Assembly (NCBI GenBank): GCA_009379995.1
Contig: WHSR01000059.1
Coordinates: 1-36,594 of the forward strand
Direction: 5' to 3'
DNA: 36,594 nucleotides
Origin: Streptosporangiales bacterium
GTDB lineage: Bacteria; Actinomycetota; Actinomycetes; Streptosporangiales; WHSR01
Shown here: positions 6,088-14,393 of the stretch, piece after piece
Position numbering within the stretch: the first letter of the stretch is position 1
Layout: each line of letters starts with the position of its first letter
The notes under the pieces: model-generated
Database searches by the model: none
The model's input: only the letters and a program-made list of their open reading frames with translations
Told to the model about the DNA's origin: nothing
Program-made: the position numbers and the translations under genes

Positions 6088-8172
6088 GTGAGCATCAGCT
6101 GCGAGCTTGCTTTCCTGGACGCGACGGCCCAGGCCGAACTTGTCCGTACCGGCCAGGCCTCACCCCGAGAGCTGGTCGAGGCGGCGGTCCGGCGCATCGA
6201 GGCGATCGACGACCGGGTGGGTGCCGTCGTACATCCGCGCTTCGAGCGGGCGCTCGAGGAGGCGGGCGGCGACCTGCCCGACGGACCGTTTCGGGGGGTT
6301 CCGGTGCTGCTCAAGGATCTGCTAGGGGCGAGCGCGGGTGACCCGCTGACCGTCGGATCGAGGGTGCTGAAGGAGGCGGGCTACCGCGCGAGCCACGACA
6401 GCTACCTCACCGCCAAGCTCCGGCGCGCCGGGTTCGTCGTCGTGGGCCACACCAAGGTTCCCGAGCTCGGCACCGTCGTGACCACCGAGCCGGAGGCGTA
6501 CGGACCGTGCCGCAACCCCTGGAACCTCGAGCACTCCACCGGGGGATCCAGCGGTGGTTCGGCAGCCGCCGTGGCCGCCGGGATGGTGCCGGTCGCGCAC
6601 GGGAACGACGGTGGCGGGTCCATCCGCATCCCGGCAAGCGAGTGCGGCCTCGTCGGGCTCAAGCCGACCCGCGGACGGGTGAGCCTCGGACCGGACTTCG
6701 GTGAGCTATGGGCGGGGCTCGTCTGCGAGGGGGTGCTTACCCGCACCGTGCGGGACACGGCGGCCGTGCTCGACGTGCTCGCCGGTCCCATGCCCGGCGA
6801 CCCGTACCCAGCACCCCGGCTGCCGCTGCCGCTCACCGCGGAGCTCGACGGGGCTGTCGGCGCCGCGGCCGGGGCCGAGGTCGGCCGGCTCCGTATCGGC
6901 TTCCTGGCCGAGCCGGCGATCCGGAGGCTTCCGGGGCACCCCGAGTGCCGGGCCGCGGTCGAGGCGACGGCCGAACTCCTCGAATCCCTCGGTCACGAGG
7001 TGGTCGAGTCCCATCCGGCGGCCCTGGAGGACCGGGCGTTCGCCGGCAACTTCGGCGTTCTGGTCGGCGCCCACACGGCGACACAGATCGCGCAGTGGGA
7101 GGAACTCCTCGGGCGTCCGGTACCGCTCGATTCCCTGGAGCCCGCCAACCGGCGGCTGGTCGAGGCGGGACGTCAGATCGGCGCGTCCGACTACCTGCGC
7201 GCCGAGCACTGGCTCGCTGGGTTCACCCGGCGCATGGCGCAGTGGTGGACGCCGGCCGAGGACGGCGGCGAGGGCTACGATCTGCTGCTCACGCCGACGA
7301 TCAACGTGCTACCGCCGCGTCTCGGCTGGCTGCTCCCGGACGACCCGGACGAGGCGGCCCGGCGACTTCTGCTGATCTTCACGTTCTCCCCACAGGCCAA
7401 CGTGACCGGCCAGCCGGCGATCTCGCTGCCGATGCACTGGAGCGCGGATGGCCTGCCGATCGGCGTTCAGTTCGTCGCGGCACAGGGCGGCGAGGGGCTG
7501 CTGGTACGGCTGGCGGCCCAGCTCGAAGCCGCGCGCCCGTGGGCGGACCGGATACCGCCGGTCAACGCGGCGGCGTTATCAGCGGATGATCAGCGGGTGA
7601 TCAGGGGGAGCCTGACGGGTCAGAGGTTTCGGTGGGGGTGGGATCCGGCCAGGTCCAGGTCGGCGAGGGGTCCGATGTCTGGGTGGGCCGGTCGCTTGGC
7701 TTCTTGGTGGGCTTCGGGCGGTCCTGGTTGCCGCCCGGCCGTGGGTCGTTCCGGTCGGCCTCGCCGGGGGGCAGGACATCCGGGCCCGCGATCTCCGGAT
7801 CTGGTGTTTCCTGTGGAGTGGTGCTCGGCGTGGCCGTCGGGCTGGCCGTCGCGCTCGGCTGGGTCGCCGTCGGCAGCGGCGCGGCGGGTAGGTTCGTCCT
7901 TCCCCCCGGCGCCGCGGCGGTCCTCGCCTCTTCGGTGCCGGAGTTCGGCCACAGCAGTAGTGCGGCGAGCACGGCCGCCAGGCAGGCCGCCACGCCGATC
8001 CCGGCGGCCGGCCAGCGCCACGAGCCCTTACGGGATGGGGGATCCTCGCCGACCGCTCCGTGTCCTGCCGCCGCACCCACCTGGTCGAGCGGTACCGGAA
8101 ATCCGTTCCGGTCGAAGGGCGCCGCGCGTCGACCCACGTGCAGCCGGTAGCCGATCTTCTCCGGCGCGGTGA
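6088..8172 (+). CDS. Amidase-signature hydrolase with an abnormal C-terminal read-through
   Basis: Residues 1 to about 490 form a complete amidase-signature enzyme with a Ser-cisSer-Lys triad: Lys-76 in VLLKDLLG, the cis-Ser in STGGSSGGSAAA (about 154-155) and nucleophile Ser-178 in DGGGSIRIPASECG. The family usually ends at about 490-500 residues, after a segment like ARPWADRIPPVNA. Here no in-frame stop occurs at that point; the frame continues to 8172 (694 residues) antisense to the sigma-like gene, and the added residues are Arg/Ser/Gly/Pro-rich and look non-biological. Stops sit in the two other frames at 7587-7589 and 7598-7600, so one indel would restore a normal end. The start is GTG. 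The substrate is an amide or cyclic imide, not predictable further. Confidence 0.8.
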   Translation: MSISCELAFLDATAQAELVRTGQASPRELVEAAVRRIEAIDDRVGAVVHPRFERALEEAGGDLPDGPFRGVPVLLKDLLGASAGDPLTVGSRVLKEAGYRASHDSYLTAKLRRAGFVVVGHTKVPELGTVVTTEPEAYGPCRNPWNLEHSTGGSSGGSAAAVAAGMVPVAHGNDGGGSIRIPASECGLVGLKPTRGRVSLGPDFGELWAGLVCEGVLTRTVRDTAAVLDVLAGPMPGDPYPAPRLPLPLTAELDGAVGAAAGAEVGRLRIGFLAEPAIRRLPGHPECRAAVEATAELLESLGHEVVESHPAALEDRAFAGNFGVLVGAHTATQIAQWEELLGRPVPLDSLEPANRRLVEAGRQIGASDYLRAEHWLAGFTRRMAQWWTPAEDGGEGYDLLLTPTINVLPPRLGWLLPDDPDEAARRLLLIFTFSPQANVTGQPAISLPMHWSADGLPIGVQFVAAQGGEGLLVRLAAQLEAARPWADRIPPVNAAALSADDQRVIRGSLTGQRFRWGWDPARSRSARGPMSGWAGRLASWWASGGPGCRPAVGRSGRPRRGAGHPGPRSPDLVFPVEWCSAWPSGWPSRSAGSPSAAARRVGSSFPPAPRRSSPLRCRSSATAVVRRARPPGRPPRRSRRPASATSPYGMGDPRRPLRVLPPHPPGRAVPEIRSGRRAPRVDPRAAGSRSSPAR

Positions 8173-9220
8173 AGGTGCCGACGATCTGGTCCTTGAGTTG
8201 CTCCGGCAGCGCCGGTGGCCGTATCGAGAGGATCAGCGCGGCCGGGGGCGGCTCGCCGCGTTCCAGGCGGTCGGCAAGCTCCGCGGAACCCAACCGGCCG
8301 CCGGTGGCCAGGCGCTCCACCGCGAGTCCGCTGCGCACCTGCTGGTCCGCGTGCGCCAGCATGGCCTGTGCCCTCTGCGCCGGTACGCCGATCACGTGCG
8401 CGACCTGCGGAACCGCGAAACCGTGCCGGAACGACAGCTCCAGCACCTCGCGCTCCTCCGGAGGGAGAGCGCCGAGCACCCTCTCGGCGACCCGTACGCC
8501 CTCGTTTCCGTCGCCGGAGGGCCCGTCCGGTTCGCCTGGCCCCTCTTCCCGCGCGGGTGGCTCCTCGTCGACCTCGCCGCGGGCCGACGGTGCTTCGCCG
8601 TGCCATGTCCCATCGTCGCCCAGGGCAGCCTCGATGCCCAGCGGAGGGGTGCTCCGGATCTCGGTGTCCTGTTCCCCGGCCCCGACGGGTTCGCCGGGCT
8701 CGCCGGGCGCGGGCTGGTCGGGCTCATCGGGGCTGCCGGACCGGGCGTCGGCAGCGGGTTCCTCGGGCGCCGATCCCACCGGCCCGCCCGGTACGCCGAG
8801 AACTCCCGGGGCGACGTTCACCTCCGGCACTCCCGGCATCGCCGGCGGTCTTGCTCCGCCCGGAGTGCTGCCCCCGGAGCCGCCAGCGGGCCCGCCCTCG
8901 GAGGCGCGCGTCCCGGACAGGAGTTCGTCGAGGGCGGCCATCTGCCGCTCCAGGCCGCTCGGCCGCTCCCGCTGCCGACGCATGCATTCGTTGCGCGCGA
9001 TGGCGTACAGCCAAAGCCGAAGTTGCGCGGGGTCGGCGAGCTTTTCGATGTGAGCCTCGGCGACGACGAAGGTCTCGCCCAGCACCTCCTGCGCCGCCTC
9101 GTCATCCCCCAGAAGCGCCCAACCGTACGCGTGCAGGGGTTCGGCGTAGGCGTCGTAGAGCGCCGTGAGCCCCCGTACCGTGCGGTTGCGCAGGGCATCG
9201 ACGATCTCATGGTCATTCAC
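7601..9220 (-). CDS. Sigma-70-like (ECF-type) protein with transmembrane anchor and extracytoplasmic tail
   Basis: A 539-residue protein. Residues about 18-86 resemble ECF sigma region 2 (LTALYDAYAEPLHAYGWALL, then EVLGETFVVAEAHIEKL and LRLWLYAIARNECMRR). Residues about 100-235 are a Gly/Pro/Glu-rich linker. Residues about 240-300 resemble region 4 (LGALPPEEREVLELSF and the helix-turn-helix AVPQVAHVIGV). A hydrophobic helix follows at about 402-424 (WPAAGIGVAACLAAVLAALLLW), then about 115 residues rich in Ser, Thr and Pro. The layout suggests a membrane-tethered sigma factor or a regulator derived from one. GTG at 9218-9220 gives the start of region 2; longer upstream frames are not supported. 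The 3' end is antisense to the amidase read-through. Confidence 0.75.
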   Translation of the reverse strand: MNDHEIVDALRNRTVRGLTALYDAYAEPLHAYGWALLGDDEAAQEVLGETFVVAEAHIEKLADPAQLRLWLYAIARNECMRRQRERPSGLERQMAALDELLSGTRASEGGPAGGSGGSTPGGARPPAMPGVPEVNVAPGVLGVPGGPVGSAPEEPAADARSGSPDEPDQPAPGEPGEPVGAGEQDTEIRSTPPLGIEAALGDDGTWHGEAPSARGEVDEEPPAREEGPGEPDGPSGDGNEGVRVAERVLGALPPEEREVLELSFRHGFAVPQVAHVIGVPAQRAQAMLAHADQQVRSGLAVERLATGGRLGSAELADRLERGEPPPAALILSIRPPALPEQLKDQIVGTFTAPEKIGYRLHVGRRAAPFDRNGFPVPLDQVGAAAGHGAVGEDPPSRKGSWRWPAAGIGVAACLAAVLAALLLWPNSGTEEARTAAAPGGRTNLPAAPLPTATQPSATASPTATPSTTPQETPDPEIAGPDVLPPGEADRNDPRPGGNQDRPKPTKKPSDRPTQTSDPSPTWTWPDPTPTETSDPSGSP

Positions 9221-9266
9221 GGGGCAAAACCGTACGCGATTCGGTCTAAGTGCACCTTCGTTTTGA

Positions 9267-9299
9267 GGTAGCGCGCACCAAATTGCAACCGTTGCTACC
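9267..9299. promoter_or_regulatory. Inverted repeats in the divergent promoter region of the sigma-like and HhH genes
   Basis: GGTAGC (9267-9272) pairs with GCTACC (9294-9299), and the right half contains the 11-bp palindrome GCAAC-C-GTTGC (9285-9295). The site lies 47 bp from each of the divergent start codons at 9220 and 9347. An operator is possible; no regulator is known. Confidence 0.3.
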
Positions 9300-9346
9300 G
9301 CTACGTTCTGGCGTGACGCCGGCCGCGGCCGGGTAGAAGCGCAAGC

Positions 9347-10084
9347 GTGGAGTTCGAACTCAAGAAGAGGGTGGTACGGGCCCTGGTCGTGCGGTCCAGA
9401 AAAGGCTTCCCGGAAGAGTGTGGCCTTCGGGTCACCAACAGCGGTGCTGCGCTCTTCCAGTTGCTCTGTCTGTCCGTGCTGCTGAGCCGGCGCAACGACT
9501 ACCGTCCGGCGGTCGCGGCGGCTCAGCTGCTGCGAAACAAGGGATGGACCAGTCCGCGGCAGATGATCGGGGCGACCGAAGGGGAGCGAACGGAGATCCT
9601 CCGGCGCGCGGGGTACGTCCGCGACAGCGCGGAGCTCGCCCGGGTGTTCGGCGAGTTGGCGCGGCAGACGCTCCATCGGTATCGCGGTGATCTTCGCAGG
9701 CTTCGCTCGGAGGCGAAGCGCAACCCGCGGCGGGAACGGGAGCTGCTGCGCCGGTTGCCGGGTGTCGACGACGAGGCCGCGGACATCTTCTTCCGCGAGG
9801 TCCAGACCCTCTGGCCGGAGGTCGGGCCGTTCGCCGACAAGAGGGCTCTGGTCGCCGCGCGGAAGCTGGGAATCGGTCGCAACGCGGAGGACCTGGCCGA
9901 GCTTGCCGGTGGCGGCGGAGGGCCGCAGCGGCTGGCCTGGGTCGCCGGCGCGCTCGCCCGGGTCGAGCTGGACAAGCGGTACGACGAGATCCGCGAGCTC
10001 GCGGGCATGCCGGCCAAGGCAGTGGTGGTCGGTCCGGACCAGACGAGCCCACGTCGCATTCCGGGGAGGATGCGGGGGCTCTGA
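9347..10084 (+). CDS. HhH (endonuclease III-like) DNA-glycosylase-fold protein
   Basis: A 245-residue protein. Residues 38-62 resemble the helical start of the HhH-GPD fold (FQLLCLSVLLSRRNDYRPAVAAAQ), and residues 133-152 (LLRRLPGVDDEAADIFFREV) align with the helix-hairpin-helix LPGVGxKTAxxxL of endonuclease III, followed by Asp-164 in PFADKRALVAARKLGI where the catalytic Asp is expected. The catalytic Lys position of bifunctional Nth enzymes is acidic here (DDEAA), and no C-terminal four-cysteine Fe-S motif is present. It may be a monofunctional base-excision protein or only a structural homologue. GTG start with GGGTAGAAG upstream. It is divergent from the sigma-like gene. Confidence 0.65.
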   Translation: MEFELKKRVVRALVVRSRKGFPEECGLRVTNSGAALFQLLCLSVLLSRRNDYRPAVAAAQLLRNKGWTSPRQMIGATEGERTEILRRAGYVRDSAELARVFGELARQTLHRYRGDLRRLRSEAKRNPRRERELLRRLPGVDDEAADIFFREVQTLWPEVGPFADKRALVAARKLGIGRNAEDLAELAGGGGGPQRLAWVAGALARVELDKRYDEIRELAGMPAKAVVVGPDQTSPRRIPGRMRGL

Positions 10085-10106
10085 CGGTCTCCCTCCGCGA
10101 CAACGG

Positions 10107-11630
10107 ATGGCGTTAGGTAGATGGGCGCGCTGGTCGGCCGGCGTCGATCTCGAGGAAGCGACCATTCCCGAGCTGGAGCGGGCCATGGACGCCGGCCGGC
10201 TGAGCGCGTACCGGCTCACCCGCTTCTACCTGCGACGCATCAGGCGCGTGGACAGCAGGCTGCACGCCGTCATCGCTGTCAACCCAGGGGCCCTCGACGA
10301 GGCGAGGGCCAGCGATCGGCGCCGGTCCCGCGGCTGGCGCGGCCCCATGGAGGGCATCCCGGTGCTGCTCAAGGACAACATCTCCGCCGGGGACGCGATG
10401 CCGACCACGGCGGGCTCGCTTGCCCTGCGGGACGCTCGCCCCAAGCAGGCGTTCCTGGTACGCAGGCTGCAGGCCGCCGGCGCGGTGATCCTCGGCAAGG
10501 CCAACCTGTCCGAGTGGGCGAACTTCCGCTCCACGCAGTCGTCCAGCGGATGGAGCCCGCTCGGAGGCCAGACCAACAACCCGTACGCACTCGACCGTAA
10601 TCCCTCCGGCTCCAGCTCCGGGTGCGGCGCGGGCGTGTCCGCGCACCTGGCGACTGTGGCGCTGGGTACCGAGACGGACGGTTCGGTCCTCTGCCCGGCC
10701 AGCGCGACGGGTGTCGTGGGCATCAAGCCGACGGTCGGCCTGGTCAGCCGGACCGGCATCGTGCCGATCTCGCACGAGCAGGACACCGCCGGGCCGATGG
10801 CCCGTAATGTGACCGACGCGGCGGTGGTGCTCGGGGCCGTGGCGGGGATCGACCGAGAGGACCCGGCGACCCAACGTAGTGCCGGCCACGTCCACGACGA
10901 CTACACCCGGTTCCTCGATCGCGGCGCGCTTCGGGGTGCACGGATCGGGGTCTGGCGGGCGGGACGGGGCACGAGCAACGAGACCGACGACATCGTGGAC
11001 CGCGCCGTCGCCCAGCTCCGCGCCCACGGCGCTACTGTCATCGACCCGGTGCGGCCCGAGAGCGTTGACGACATCGACGAGCCGGAGCTCACCGCCCTGC
11101 TGTACGAGTTCCGGCACGACCTGGACGCCTACCTGGCGGACGTGCCCGGCGACCACCCGCGTACCCTCGCCGAGTTGATCGAGTTCAACCGCGAGCACGC
11201 GAACGCAGAGATGCCGTACTTCGAGCAGGAGGTCTTCGAGCGCGCGCAGGACACGGGCGGGGACCTGAACGACCCGGAGTACGTCCGGGCGCGCCGAACC
11301 GCCACCCGGCTGGCCCGCGCCGCCATCGACGACACCCTTGCCGAGCACGGCCTGGACGCCGTCGTCGCACCAACCGCCAGCCCGGCCTGGCCGACCGACC
11401 TGGTGAACGGCGACCATTTCATCCTCGGTAGCTCCACGCCGGCCTCGGTCGCCGGGTACCCCAACATCACAGTGCCGGCGGGCCTCGCGTTCGGGTTGCC
11501 GGTCGGGATGTCCTTCATGGGCTCGCGGTGGGGCGAGGCCGGGCTGATCGCCCTCGCGTACGCCTTCGAGCAGGCGACCCGGGTCCGGCGACCGCCCGGA
11601 CTCCGTCCCACGGCGGAGCTTCCCCGATGA
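10107..11630 (+). CDS. Amidase-signature hydrolase (second copy, different subfamily)
   Basis: A 507-residue amidase. Lys-89 in IPVLLKDNIS, the cis-Ser in NPSGSSSGCGAG (about 170-171) and nucleophile Ser-193 in GTETDGSVLCPASATG make up the Ser-cisSer-Lys triad. The GTETDGS pattern resembles peptide-amidase and AmiB-like family members rather than GatA. The protein is a normal full length, unlike the first amidase at 6088. ATG at 10107 was chosen because it begins the family N-terminus (LEEATIPELERAM); it lies 22 bp after the HhH gene. The stop codon lies inside the left arm of a strong hairpin (11624-11676). No signal peptide is visible. Confidence 0.85.
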   Translation: MALGRWARWSAGVDLEEATIPELERAMDAGRLSAYRLTRFYLRRIRRVDSRLHAVIAVNPGALDEARASDRRRSRGWRGPMEGIPVLLKDNISAGDAMPTTAGSLALRDARPKQAFLVRRLQAAGAVILGKANLSEWANFRSTQSSSGWSPLGGQTNNPYALDRNPSGSSSGCGAGVSAHLATVALGTETDGSVLCPASATGVVGIKPTVGLVSRTGIVPISHEQDTAGPMARNVTDAAVVLGAVAGIDREDPATQRSAGHVHDDYTRFLDRGALRGARIGVWRAGRGTSNETDDIVDRAVAQLRAHGATVIDPVRPESVDDIDEPELTALLYEFRHDLDAYLADVPGDHPRTLAELIEFNREHANAEMPYFEQEVFERAQDTGGDLNDPEYVRARRTATRLARAAIDDTLAEHGLDAVVAPTASPAWPTDLVNGDHFILGSSTPASVAGYPNITVPAGLAFGLPVGMSFMGSRWGEAGLIALAYAFEQATRVRRPPGLRPTAELPR

Positions 11631-11676
11631 GTGGGCCACCCACCCGTTAGGTCCGGGTGAGTGGCCCACTCATCGG
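11624..11676. terminator. Hairpin between convergent genes; dispersed palindromic element, copy 1
   Basis: A perfect 16-bp stem: CCGATGAGTGGGCCAC (11624-11639) pairs with GTGGCCCACTCATCGG (11661-11676), with a further inner pairing CACCCG/CGGGTG. It separates the convergent amidase and symporter genes and contains the amidase stop codon. There is no U-tract on either side, so it would be a U-less actinobacterial-type terminator. A related element is at 19389-19442. Confidence 0.7.
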
Positions 11677-11688
11677 AAAAGCGGGCGG

Positions 11689-13182
11689 TCAGGCGGCCCG
11701 CTCGGTTCCGCCGCCGGCCGCCGCCGCGGGCTCGGGTTCCGGCTCCAGGGCCGGCGCCGGCCGGGTGAGCAGGCTGATCCCGACGAAGACAACCAGGTTC
11801 GCGATCAGGCCCAGGATCCCGGCGTGGATCTCCAACAGCGGCGCGGGCGCGATGAGCTCGTAGTAGAAGTTGACCGCCACCCCGACCACCAGGCCGGCGA
11901 TCGCGCCGACCGCCGACGCGCGCCGCCAGAACAGCGCGCCGTACACCGCGGGCGCGAACTGGACGATCGAGCCGTACGCGCCGAGCAGCAGGTCCACCAG
12001 GGTCTCGCTGCCCACGACCGCCAGGTAGTACGCGGCGGTGCCCACAGCGACGACAGCTATGCGCATCGTCCAGAGCTGCCCGCGCTCGGAGAACCGCGGC
12101 CGGAACGGAACTACCACGTCCCGGGTGAACGTCACCGACGCCCCATGCGTGATGGCGTCAGCTGACGACATCGCGGCGGACAGCGCGCCGGCGCCGATGA
12201 GCCCGAACACCAACGGCCCGACCGGCAGCACGTCGGTGATGAGGTAGGGCAGGATCTGGTCGGGTTCTTCGACAGCGTTCGCGGGCACCTCGGTGACCGC
12301 GGCGAACCCGATGAACAGCACCGGGACCAGAAGGATCGCGAACAGCGGGTAGGAGACCACCACCTGCTTGATCCTGCGCTCGGTGGTCGAGAACGACTTC
12401 ATGAACAGGTGCGGCCACATCACGAACCCGATCACCGAGACCAGCAACGCCGTGGAGAACTCCGTCTTCCCCATCTCGGAGCCCTCCTGGCCGATGGCGA
12501 GGAAGCCGGGGCGCTCGGCGGCGATGCCCTCGAACATCTGCCCCGGTCCGCCGTGCAGGTACGAAACCAGCCACAGGCCGATGATCCAGGCGATGATCAG
12601 CATGAGGGCGCCCTGCAGCACGTCGCTCCAGGCGGCGGCCCGTACCCCGCCGGTCGCGACGTAGACCAGCACGATCCCGTACGCCACCAGGGCACCGACC
12701 CAGAACGGGACCAGGCCCTCGGTCATCACGTTGAAGATGTACGCGACGCCGGTCAGCTGCAGGGTCAGGTACTGGATGAAGGCCAGCACCGCGACGATGC
12801 CCATGAGCGCCACGAGCACGTTCGATCGGTAGCGGTCGCGGATGAAGTCGCCCATGGTGAAGTAGCCGCGGGCCGCGCCGAGCCTGGCCAGCCGCGGCCC
12901 GAGGATGAACCAGGGCAGCAGGCCGAGCGCGCCGTACCCGAGGATGTACAGCGCGGCGGCCCCCCGGTCGAACGCCCATCCCGGCCCGCCGAGGAAGGCG
13001 AAGGCGCTGAAGATCGTGCTGCCCATCAGGAACCACATCACGACCAGGCCCAGACCGCGCTCGGCGACGGCGAACTCCGAGACCGACAGCTTCGACCTGC
13101 CCCGGCCGGCGGCAAGGCCGATGCCGAGGGCGAGGGCCAGGTAGGCCAGCATGATGAGCAGGGCGGTGGCTCCGGCGGACAT
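11689..13182 (-). CDS. Sodium:solute symporter (SSS family)
   Basis: A 497-residue polytopic membrane protein with about 13 transmembrane segments. Family features include GLAAGRGRSKLSVSEFAVAER near the N-terminus, VLVYVATGGVRAAAWSDVLQG in the middle and GAGALSAAMSSADAITHGASV in the TM8 region where the conserved Ser residues of the Na2 site lie. Family members import proline, pantothenate, acetate or other monocarboxylates with Na+; the substrate here is not determined. Its start codon overlaps the stop of the DUF3311 gene (ATGA at 13179-13182), so the two are translationally coupled. The C-terminus is a cytoplasmic Pro/Glu/Ala-rich tail. Confidence 0.88.
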   Translation of the reverse strand: MSAGATALLIMLAYLALALGIGLAAGRGRSKLSVSEFAVAERGLGLVVMWFLMGSTIFSAFAFLGGPGWAFDRGAAALYILGYGALGLLPWFILGPRLARLGAARGYFTMGDFIRDRYRSNVLVALMGIVAVLAFIQYLTLQLTGVAYIFNVMTEGLVPFWVGALVAYGIVLVYVATGGVRAAAWSDVLQGALMLIIAWIIGLWLVSYLHGGPGQMFEGIAAERPGFLAIGQEGSEMGKTEFSTALLVSVIGFVMWPHLFMKSFSTTERRIKQVVVSYPLFAILLVPVLFIGFAAVTEVPANAVEEPDQILPYLITDVLPVGPLVFGLIGAGALSAAMSSADAITHGASVTFTRDVVVPFRPRFSERGQLWTMRIAVVAVGTAAYYLAVVGSETLVDLLLGAYGSIVQFAPAVYGALFWRRASAVGAIAGLVVGVAVNFYYELIAPAPLLEIHAGILGLIANLVVFVGISLLTRPAPALEPEPEPAAAAGGGTERAA

Positions 13183-13424
13183 CAGCGGCTCCTCCTACCG
13201 AACTCACCCCAGTAGAGAGCGAGGAGGATCACGAACTCCACCGCGGTCCAGAGGACGATCCAGAACATCGAGAACGGCATGCCGAGCAGGATCGGCTCGG
13301 CACTGTTGGCGATCCCGTAGAGCGGGAAGGTGAACAACAGCAGCAAGACCACTGTCAGCGTGGCCACTGCGGTGTCCGTGCGGGACCAGCGAGGTCCACC
13401 GCGGGGTGTCTTGGTGTCGTCCAC
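13182..13424 (-). CDS. DUF3311 small membrane protein, partner of the symporter
   Basis: An 80-residue protein with two predicted transmembrane helices (TAVATLTVVLLLLFTFPLYG and MFWIVLWTAVEFVILLALYW), ending FGRRSR. Small DUF3311 or DUF485 proteins are commonly encoded directly upstream of SSS permeases and are needed for or stabilise their transport partner. Its stop overlaps the symporter ATG. The start codon is an ATG preceded by GTGGACG. The pairing is the main evidence for its role. Confidence 0.8.
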   Translation of the reverse strand: MDDTKTPRGGPRWSRTDTAVATLTVVLLLLFTFPLYGIANSAEPILLGMPFSMFWIVLWTAVEFVILLALYWGEFGRRSR

Positions 13425-13436
13425 GGACTCTTTGTA

Positions 13437-13503
13437 CCGCCGAGATCCATGTTGTGGGAGCGGTCCCGTCCGGTTGTGGCCCCCACAACATGGATCTCGG
13501 CGG
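13437..13503. terminator. 22-bp perfect inverted repeat, probable terminator
   Basis: Positions 13437-13458 are exactly complementary to 13482-13503 (right arm CCCACAACATGGATCTCGG plus CGG), with a 23-nt loop. It lies 5 bp after the ABC permease stop codon (minus strand) and just upstream of the DUF3311 gene. It probably ends the sigma/anti-sigma/ABC operon. No U-tract is present. Its length and purity also suggest a dispersed palindromic repeat. Confidence 0.65.
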
Positions 13504-13508
13504 AAGAA

Positions 13509-14393
13509 CTACAGGTCCCGGCGGCCGAACGCGAGGAGGGCCACGGCGAGGCAGGCCACCGGATAGGCGATCGCCCAGCCGAGCATCGCCCCGGTCATCG
13601 GGGTGGCAGCGGCGAACGGAATCGATGCGTCGGCTCCGGCGTTCCCGGTGAACGCCAAGAACGAGGCGGGCTGGACATAGAACGAGGCGCCCCGCCAGAC
13701 GGCGTCGCTCGGGAACAGCAGGCTGACGCCGATACCGAGGTTGATCATCGTTTCGTTACGGGCCAGCCCGCCGATGAATCCCACGATGCCGGCCAGCCAC
13801 GCCACACCGAACAGCGAGAACATGAGCACGCCGTTCGCCAGCGTCGGGAGCCTGGTGCTGCCCAGCATTCCGATGGCGAGCAGCACCAACATCTCCAGCA
13901 CGACCAGCGCGACCGCCCGCACCGGACTCAGCGCCTGGTAGCCGGCGACAAGCCGCGCCACCAGCAGCAGCGCGCCGACCATGACGGCGCAGTAGGCGGC
14001 GAGCAGGGCGGCGAACGCGGCGAAACGGCCGAACAGGTACTGGCCGCGGCCCAGCGGCCGGGCGAGCACCGCGTGCAGCGTGCCGGAGTCGACGTCGGAG
14101 GACAGCGAGCCTACCCCGAGGAACAACGCGAGCAGCGCGGCCATGAACTGCACGGCGTACAGGCCGAGGACGGTGAGGACGACGGCGATGGCGAGCAGTC
14201 CGGTGCCGGTACCCACACCGGAGGAAACCCCGGCCATCTCGCGCTCGGCCATGCCGTACAGCAGCACGAAACCGGCCGCGAACAGGGCGACGAAGGCGGC
14301 GCTGAGCAGCACCGCGACGAACACCATCCGGCGCCGGATCGCCTCGATGAGGGTCCACCGCGCCACGGTCAGAACGGGCCGCACGTTATTCAC
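13509..14393 (-). CDS. ABC-2 type transporter permease
   Basis: A 294-residue membrane protein with about six transmembrane segments. The segment GVGSLSSDVDSGTLHAVLARPLGRGQYLFGRF is the typical cytoplasmic region of NosY/ABC-2 permeases (SxExxxGTxxxLLxxPxxR pattern). It would form the channel for the ATPase encoded directly upstream. GTG start at 14391-14393 overlaps the ATPase stop (GTGA), so the pair is coupled. The substrate is unknown. Location at the end of a sigma/anti-sigma operon suggests an envelope-stress role, which is inference. Confidence 0.85.
   Translation of the reverse strand: MNNVRPVLTVARWTLIEAIRRRMVFVAVLLSAAFVALFAAGFVLLYGMAEREMAGVSSGVGTGTGLLAIAVVLTVLGLYAVQFMAALLALFLGVGSLSSDVDSGTLHAVLARPLGRGQYLFGRFAAFAALLAAYCAVMVGALLLVARLVAGYQALSPVRAVALVVLEMLVLLAIGMLGSTRLPTLANGVLMFSLFGVAWLAGIVGFIGGLARNETMINLGIGVSLLFPSDAVWRGASFYVQPASFLAFTGNAGADASIPFAAATPMTGAMLGWAIAYPVACLAVALLAFGRRDL

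Noticed and set aside
9687..10106. Longer N-terminus for the second amidase
   Set aside because: It overlaps the HhH gene in another frame and is Arg/Ser-rich with no amidase similarity; ATG 10107 starts the family domain.
7601..10219. 872-residue minus-strand frame extending the sigma-like protein upstream
   Set aside because: The extension runs antisense through the HhH gene, and sigma region 2 begins right after the GTG at 9220.
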